DNA of 64,000 nucleotides from the NCBI RefSeq assembly GCF_023278565.1, contig NC_064679.1, positions 3,224,001 to 3,288,000 on the forward strand, read 5' to 3'. Below the pieces are notes generated by a model. It did no database searches, had not been told where the DNA came from, and was given only the letters and a program-made list of their open reading frames with translations. The translations under genes were made by a program, and so were the position numbers. Shown one piece after another: positions 57,755 through 64,000 of this stretch. The DNA comes from Colletotrichum lupini. Its lineage: Eukaryota > Ascomycota > Sordariomycetes > Glomerellales > Glomerellaceae. Each line of letters opens with the position of its first letter. Within the stretch, counting starts at the first letter, position 1.

Positions 57755-58921
57755 ATGCCTCCCGCGCGAACGAACAAGAGAAACTCTGATGAGATGGAGC
57801 AGCAGTCTACGATGTCACAGAGACAAATGGTATCGGCCAAGGCTAGCACGCCTCCAATGCTAAGCAGCAGCCCGAGCAAGCGGCAAAGACTTGGAATCTC
57901 CCTGGAGCAAAAACAGGCAATCATCGATAACCTGCAGTTGGAGAGTCAGTAAATCCTTTATACTTTTGACCGCGTCATCTAAATATTCTATAGTCACCGA
58001 TCGCGCCAGGCGACTGCGCGCGCAATACAACCAGCAGGCACAAACCCTTCGATCACGGATCCAGATGCGCGTCAATCGTGTTCCCAGAGCCATGTTGAAG
58101 ATGACCATGGCCGACCTGGTGGCTAGAGCCATCGAACAACAGAAACGTCTTGAGGCCGCTTCGCGCCCGCCACCTGTTCCCGAGAAGGACTTTCCACCAC
58201 GGGGGAGCCCGCATAAGCTGGCACCGCCAGCCCGCCCTGCCAAGCGTTTGAGGTTTGTTTACACATGGAATCATGGTATTTTGCCTTACTGACACAATAT
58301 TGCAGCGATGCTATCGCGGGCGGAGACAAGGAAAACGAGCAAATTCTCAATCCCAAGAAGAAGCATCGTGCTGCCCCAGCGCCATTGAGTTCGTCGCAAG
58401 TCCTGTCGCCCACCTCATCCAACACCCGATCGTTGGCACGCGAGCGACCGCCTTCCTCGCCGTCGAAATCCTCCCAGATTGCGCGACCGACGTCGTCTCC
58501 CGTTAAGCAACATAACAGCGCCCGGTCAGCTCTGTCGAGTATGGTGGAGAAGGCGAAGAAGACTAGTCGTACAGCTCCCTCGCGTCCTTTGAATGCATCA
58601 ACGGCCAGCTCGAACGCATCGGCGCCTGCACCTGCTACGGGAACGGCGCCTCCCACACGAACGCGACGAGCCAACACGACCACAGCAGCTAAAGCTCCGT
58701 CACGACCTGGAACGCGGACGGGCAAGCGAGTCAGCGACTCGAGTGAGGGCAGCACCGGAACAGTAGTCAAGAAGACAGCAGCAGGAGCACCCGCGAAGAG
58801 AACCGTAATGGGCACAATCAGAAAGGGAGTTGGCGCAGCAACTGCCAGGAAGCCCGCAGCGCCCAAGTCGGCTCCGGCATCTGCGGCGAGTACCACTAGA
58901 GTACTGCGGAAAAGGGGTTAG
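57755..58921 (+). CDS. borealin/Nbl1-type chromosomal passenger complex subunit
   Basis: Likely subunit that joins INCENP and survivin to place Aurora kinase at centromeres and the spindle midzone. Exons 57755-57944, 57994-58252 and 58306-58921 give 354 residues. The first intron uses a GTCAGT donor, so the join reads LQLEITDRARRLRAQYNQQA. The N-terminal borealin region (about residues 48-110) has the family pattern: helix ISLEQKQAIIDNLQLE, then LRSRIQMRVNRVPRAMLKMTMADL. The rest is a disordered, basic, Ser/Pro/Thr/Ala-rich tail of about 230 residues with many SP and TP sites, ending TRVLRKRG. Yeast Nbl1 is only 73 residues, so this is the long filamentous form. Assignment rests on the N-terminal domain. 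Confidence 0.82.
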
Positions 58922-59111
58922 GTCTGCGAGGATTTAGAGGAGCAACCATTCGTTATCTTGATGCCGTCACTTTCATGGCGGGGCGTTTGCTGGGCGTGGG
59001 CGCACTTGGGCATAATCACTATGGGTTGGATTTACATGGCGTATTGGGAATAATGACAGAAACATGATGACGGCCAGGCATACTCAATTGATGGATTACG
59101 CCTTTCAAGGC

Positions 59112-59905
59112 TCAAGCTGTCGGGGCAGCCTTTTTCTTCTTGTCCTCGACCAACTCAATGTTATCCTCGGGTATCTCCTTATACTTTTCCAACAAAAACT
59201 CCTCAATCTCGTCGCTGACATCTCCTTGAACGACAATCTCCTCGCTGCCGCTTGGGGTCTTGGTGACGGACGAGCCAGTCGCAAACTTCTTTCCAAACTC
59301 CTTGGCAACCTTCTTATTCTCGAGACCGAATGACTCGAGGCCAGAGACTGACGTGACGTACTTTCTTTTGTTGCGCTCGATCCGCTTGATAGTGACCATG
59401 CTGTTGGCCAACTTGTCGGCTTGCTTGGCCTCTGCAGCTTCGGCCTTGGCAGCCTTCTTCTGTGCGTCTTTGGCGGCTCGCTTCTGGGCGTCTACTGAAA
59501 GGGATGCGGTTGCTTGTTCAAGAGCCTCTGTGGATGAAGTTGTGAGCATCTCGTCCCAGTGGCTTGGAGGTGCGGGACCTCATACCTGCTGACCAGATTC
59601 TCGCATAAAGGTCGGGATGCTTCTTCTCCAGCCAGTCCTGGCACTTCTTTACGGTGCCTCCATACTCACAGTACTAAATCGGGGCAGTTTCAATAAGTAT
59701 CCCGAAGGCTTGCGGCATTTCGATTAGCCATGACGTACCTCTGGAGGAAGAGTGCAGACTACACGTGGGGCAACAGGTCAATATCGCGCCTCGAGAATTT
59801 GTATTTTCTGGAAGTCAAGTTTGGGCGTGTTGACTTACCACCGCAGTAGGTTACATGGCGGCCTTGAGGCTCACCAGAGGTTTCTGACTTGTCATTGTCG
59901 GCCAT
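59112..59905 (-). CDS. TMA22: Tma22, density-regulated protein (DENR) homologue
   Basis: Partner of Tma20 (MCT-1) that recycles 40S subunits and affects reinitiation. Four exons: 59905-59839, 59758-59739, 59673-59586 and 59527-59112, giving 196 residues (yeast has 198). The second exon is only 20 nt and encodes the CTLPPE segment, needed to keep the N-terminal Cys motif YCGVCTLPPEYCEYGG (a zinc-binding site in DENR). KKCQDWLEKKHPDLYARIW follows, then an Ala/Lys-rich coil and a SUI1 domain (about 95-180) with KRIERNKRKYVTSVSGLESF, KKFATGSSV and EIVVQGDVSDEIEEFLLEKY. It ends in a Lys-rich tail. Confidence 0.95.
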
Positions 59906-61431
59906 CACGATCTGAAAGGGCCGTTTGTGACAGCAAAAAGGGTCGCTCGGAAAGGATGTGAAGCGGAGGAATCGAGTAGTTAAGGAACGCGTGCCTCTCT
60001 CTCTTCTCGGTCTTCCAAGGACGGCCGACTGCGGGGTTGATTTCGATGGCGGGGCAATGGATCAACTGCCACAGCAGACCACCTCACCTTTTCTGCTTAG
60101 GTAATTGATGTGGCTAGTGATGTCGGAGGGGCAGGTAGGCATAGCTCCAGCCACAAGGAAGTTGACTGGCGCCGACCGCGCTGTCATGGAATGTCAAGCT
60201 CCAATTCACTTCCCCCACAGACATCACCAACAAGACGTGAACTCGGCATGCAAGTGATTCAACCTGCATCAACACCCCCGCCGCTCGCCGTTCGCATTCG
60301 GCGATGGTCTACGGAGCACTCCTCATCTGTTTCTCAAGGTGAGGTCACCGCCTTTGCTCGTGGCGGGACTGAAACGGAAAATTGTAGCATGAGAACGTTG
60401 ACGCCCAAGCCTGAGCTCGGCGCACGCTTCTACACGGATCGAGCAGTCAAGACCGATATTTCACCACATTCTTGCATGAAGAGGCCGTATGAGCTCCATG
60501 CGACGGTCAATAGTTTGTTCTCCGCAAGGCCAGCTCAGAGACCTTTCAACTACTAGATGTAGCTTCGTCAAGTGACCAGCCATCCAATCCAGGTCGCTTC
60601 TAAGCGCCCGCTGAGCGCCTGTCATTATCATTGGTCGGTGGCACGATAGTTCTGCGTCCCCAATCAGGCTTGCTCCCACCTTCCCGCCTCCCGTCTTCGC
60701 GCGCGCCAGCCAGTCGACGCCGTGGACGCTCACAAAGGCCATGTTCTTCTTTCATGTGCTTAAATTAGATTCTCTTCCTTGGGTGCCCATTGGCCAGAAG
60801 ACTTGTTCGTCGCTCGATGAATTAACCTTTTCGGACGGGGATGTGCTCGTTGTCTCCTCATCACTGCCTCCCATGCGCCGGTAGCACATCCCCATTCGGG
60901 CCAATGCAGTGTGTGCAGCAGGCGCGCTGCATTCCAAGTGCTACCTACTGACTGCAATGCATCATTCCAAAGATGCTGTGCTGTCCGTCTTGGGTGCGCA
61001 TCTCACCGTTCCGTCGTGCGTTTGTGTGTGCGCATAACGTGTTCGTACTTCGCAACCCACTCGCGCGGCCTACTAGTTAGCCGCCTCCCGCCCATGCTAC
61101 TGATGATGAGCAAGGCCTCATCAGAGTATATCACTTGGCCCTGGCCAACCGCCGAGCCTCCTCTATTCCTCCCTTTCCCTCTTCTCATCTCCTTCTCCGT
61201 GTCATTGCTGTTTGCAAACTAACCTTTAAGGCTTCGTTGATCGAGGCAGCCTGTCGTTTACACGATTTTCCTACTACCATTCAAATAATAACATTCACCA
61301 ACGCAACGACGCCGGCCGTCTTACGACCAAAGCTGTTTTGACACCCAACGTCGCATTTTGCCTATATTTATACCGTTACAGCACATAGGAACCGCAAGTC
61401 TATATCAGGATATCTGACTGCATAGGGGAAA
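59906..61431. promoter_or_regulatory. divergent TMA22/methyltransferase intergenic region
   Basis: 1.5 kb between divergent start codons. No gene is supported. The final 250 bp upstream of 61432 are rich in C and T and look like a fungal leader. Confidence 0.45.
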
Positions 61432-64000
61432 ATGGCTGAGATTATTCACTTACCCTCATCGACATACAGACCTCCCTCCCCTTCGCAGGCTCGGAGGCAG
61501 GGGAGGTCACTTAATACTATAATGGAGGAGGAGAGCGAGGATGTACAGTATGCCACCGACAAAAGGCAGCTTAGGAGCCAAACATCAAACCTCAACATTG
61601 AGGCCTGGCTATCGCCCCTGAGCGACCACTTTCCCACACCAAGAGGCTTCCACTTCCTCTCCGCTCCCATCTTGCCGTCATCGCCATCAACTGTATCGGC
61701 CGATGAGAGCAGCTCTCCCTCAACATCTTCAAACCCGTGGAACAACAACAGATCAAGCGTCATGACCGATGTCACCGAGTTTGACGACCTATACGATGTT
61801 ACCGATGAGGATGAGCCAGCCTCGCTGCGCCGAGTACCATCCCGCAAGGCCTCCGTGAGGCGGCGCAACTCTAGTCGCAATGAGATGGCCAAGCAGAACG
61901 CGACTGGTGCTCGCAGAGCTTTGCCTCCCCTCGTCATTCCCGGCGCTCGGAACACTTCTACGGATGATTGGTCTGCTGCTAGTCTCAAGAAGACCCTCGC
62001 ATCACCAGTGCCACCAACACCGCCAACTCGCGTCGAGATGTCTCCTCAGGTCTTCTCATTCATGCAGGCGAAGCAGGCCCAAGAGATCCCTACAATCTCG
62101 GCACCACCATCACTCGATGGAAGCCTAAGTTCAGAGCAGTTGGCACACATGTCAGCACCGCCAACGCCCATCATCGGTAGCGACAATGGGAAGGAGGAAG
62201 ACTGGTCTGGTGTGCGATTGCAACCCGGCGCGTTGGCAACTCTCCACGCCCTCTCTGGTGATAACGAGAGCCTGCACGAGCACGATCATGACCACTCAGA
62301 CCAGGTTCTCGAAATCCCCCAAGAGCCCATCCCCGAGATGCGCCAACAGCCTCTGCGCCTATTCACCGATATCCGTCCCGAAGCACCGCGCGCGGCCGTC
62401 CTTACCCCGAACTCCCGCCGTCAGTCTCTGGCCGATCTCACCAAACTCGACATCCCTTCCCCTGGCGGCTTCTTCTCTGGGCTATCTCCCAGGACGAGGA
62501 CAACATGGCACATGCCCGCGGCAAACATCGAAGATGTGGTGCCGCCAACATCCACTACCGCCGAGCAGTTCTACCGCTGCCCCTGGAACATGGACGCTTC
62601 TGTGCCCCCAGTGCCGTCAGCACCAGCCAAGCTTATCATCAGCGATGCTGCCGAAGACTTCTACCGCAGCTCGGTCCCTTCGGCTTCCGCAATTGTAGAA
62701 CAAATCATCGAGGTGGACAATGAGGAGATGGATGAGGATGACATGCCAACTGCCAGGCCCATCGTCCCCGCCAACGCCTCAAGCTCATCGGTAACGCTTG
62801 CTGAGCCAACCTCCCCCGACGCCGAAGATGTACCGACAGAGATTGTGACGGTCTACGACCCCGAGTACGCTCGCAAGCAACAGGAGGTTACCCTCTCAAA
62901 CCTGGATCGCACTGAGCTCTGGCTCAGGGCCCAGCGCGCATACCTGAAGCCCGTCGAGGCTGCAGAGGAGACTGAGGAAGACAACAGCCTCGACACCATT
63001 CCCGAGGCTGCCGACGAGGAAGTTGAACACTTCCCTGAGCAAGAGATTCCTGCTTCTTTGCCCAGGAAGAAGATGGTCCGCTTCTCCGAGGTCGTCTCCA
63101 AGACCGATATCCCCCGCCGTCTGCCCTCCAAGCTCTCCAGACAGGAATCGGCCTACTACCGCGCCTTCCAGGATTACGTCGTCCGTTCCAGCAAGCAGGA
63201 CGTCATCGTCCACCAGCTCCCTCGCTTCGAGGCCCTCCAGGCCCAGCGCGTATGCCTCCGCGAGTTCCACCGTAACCAGCTGCTCGGCAAGTACCAGCTC
63301 AGCGTTGTGCCCCAGTCCGCCAAGAAGCGCCTCAGTGCAAATGTTGCCCGCGGCGACGACATCCTCCACGACGACCCCGAGAAGCTGCGTCGCGAAAAGG
63401 AACACGAGGCCATGTCTCAGATGGCCATGCCCACCTGGCACGTCGCCGCCATGAAGATGCTCAACGGCGGCAAGCTCATCTCCGCCCCCGTCGCCAAGCG
63501 CCTCGGGCGTCTTTCCCGTATGGCACCTGGCCGCGACGGCGTCGCCCGCGACAGGGCCCGCATCCTGGATCTCGGAGGTCAGTCCGCGTGCGACTGGGCC
63601 TGGCACTGCGCCCTTCAGTACCCAAACACCAAGATCTACACCGTCACCACAAAGACGATCCGCCAGCTGTCGAACTCCAACGTCCGCGGCCCGCCCAATC
63701 ACCGCCAGGTGGCCGTCGAGCGCCTGACCCGCCTCCCCTTCAAGGACGACCAGTTCGACCTCATCTCGGCGCGCGAGCTGCACAGCATCCTCAAGTTCGT
63801 CGGCGAGAACGGCGAAGACGAGTGGGAGACGTGTCTCAAGGAGTGCATGCGCGTGCTCAAGCCCGGCGGATACCTCGAGTTCTCGATCCTCGACTCGGAC
63901 ATCATGAACGCCGGGCCCATGGGCCTGGCAAAGAGTGTCGAGTTCGGCTTCGACCTCAAGACGCTGGGCTACGACCCCAACCCGACAAAAATGTTCCTCG
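61432..64000 (+). CDS. SAM-dependent methyltransferase, partial (3' end outside window)
   Basis: Single open frame of 856 codons from ATG (AAAATGGCTGAG) to the window edge, without a stop or a needed intron. The first 600 or so residues are disordered, Ser/Pro/acidic-rich, with His-rich EHDHDHSD. Then comes a conserved helical stretch (SRQESAYYRAFQDYVVRSSK) and a class I methyltransferase fold: motif I ILDLGGQSACDWAW from residue 711, YPNTKIYTVTTK, the post-motif segment ERLTRLPFKDDQFDLISAREL and CMRVLKPGGYLEFS. The glycine loop has DLGG-x-x-x-C in place of the usual G-x-G-x-G, as in a fungal methyltransf_11 group that I recall. The substrate is unknown; I would not call it LaeA from this alone. 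It is divergent from TMA22. Confidence 0.88.
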   Translation, partial: MAEIIHLPSSTYRPPSPSQARRQGRSLNTIMEEESEDVQYATDKRQLRSQTSNLNIEAWLSPLSDHFPTPRGFHFLSAPILPSSPSTVSADESSSPSTSSNPWNNNRSSVMTDVTEFDDLYDVTDEDEPASLRRVPSRKASVRRRNSSRNEMAKQNATGARRALPPLVIPGARNTSTDDWSAASLKKTLASPVPPTPPTRVEMSPQVFSFMQAKQAQEIPTISAPPSLDGSLSSEQLAHMSAPPTPIIGSDNGKEEDWSGVRLQPGALATLHALSGDNESLHEHDHDHSDQVLEIPQEPIPEMRQQPLRLFTDIRPEAPRAAVLTPNSRRQSLADLTKLDIPSPGGFFSGLSPRTRTTWHMPAANIEDVVPPTSTTAEQFYRCPWNMDASVPPVPSAPAKLIISDAAEDFYRSSVPSASAIVEQIIEVDNEEMDEDDMPTARPIVPANASSSSVTLAEPTSPDAEDVPTEIVTVYDPEYARKQQEVTLSNLDRTELWLRAQRAYLKPVEAAEETEEDNSLDTIPEAADEEVEHFPEQEIPASLPRKKMVRFSEVVSKTDIPRRLPSKLSRQESAYYRAFQDYVVRSSKQDVIVHQLPRFEALQAQRVCLREFHRNQLLGKYQLSVVPQSAKKRLSANVARGDDILHDDPEKLRREKEHEAMSQMAMPTWHVAAMKMLNGGKLISAPVAKRLGRLSRMAPGRDGVARDRARILDLGGQSACDWAWHCALQYPNTKIYTVTTKTIRQLSNSNVRGPPNHRQVAVERLTRLPFKDDQFDLISARELHSILKFVGENGEDEWETCLKECMRVLKPGGYLEFSILDSDIMNAGPMGLAKSVEFGFDLKTLGYDPNPTKMFL

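Overview
The window is ordinary nuclear DNA of a filamentous ascomycete, most likely a Sordariomycete. The evidence is short introns (about 47-290 bp) with GT...AG borders and CTAAC/CTGAC-like branch sites, housekeeping genes with a GC-rich third codon position, CT-rich tracts before genes, and long intergenic spaces dotted with words such as TACGGAGTA and AGGTACCT. I support 18 protein genes, and no rRNA, tRNA, CRISPR array or intact mobile element. Exon borders were worked out by eye from splice signals, reading frame and remembered protein families; no alignment was run.

Layout: 1-4.26 kb has no gene I can support. At 4.26-15.1 kb lie proteasome subunit beta-6 (PRE7, minus), phosphatidylinositol 4-kinase STT4 (plus, divergent from PRE7) and a six-exon CDF metal transporter (minus). 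A 3.3-kb gap follows, then ADE8 (GAR transformylase, minus, 18.36-19.21 kb). A 7.6-kb gene-poor stretch precedes a large low-complexity protein with a Met-Gln-Gln repeat (26.78-30.0 kb). RIB4 (lumazine synthase, minus) and an MLH2-like MutL homologue (plus) are divergent at 30.7-35.2 kb. The MutL frame carries an in-frame TAG. A second 6.2-kb gene-poor stretch leads to a TRP/ML-like membrane protein (41.3-44.9 kb).

From 45.8 kb to the end the window is gene-dense: ACL4 (Rpl4 chaperone), GIR2 (RWD), PUF6 (60S biogenesis), an uncharacterised six-cysteine single-pass membrane protein, RPB4 (RNA polymerase II), TRS23 (TRAPP), RPN10 (26S proteasome), a borealin/Nbl1-type chromosomal passenger protein, TMA22 (density-regulated protein) and the 5' 2.57 kb of a SAM-dependent methyltransferase that runs off the window.

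The genes are not an operon or a biosynthetic cluster. Many adjacent pairs are divergent (PRE7/STT4, RIB4/MLH2, GIR2/PUF6, RPB4/TRS23, RPN10/borealin, TMA22/methyltransferase) and probably share promoters. Translation and ribosome-assembly factors (ACL4, GIR2, PUF6, TMA22) and two proteasome genes fall in one window, but I see no sign of a common element. The most unusual points are the stop codon in the otherwise open MLH2 frame, the TRS23 start codon split by an intron whose retention would give AUG-UAA, the 20-nt microexon of TMA22, and the six-cysteine membrane protein. I did not find a convincing new biological system.
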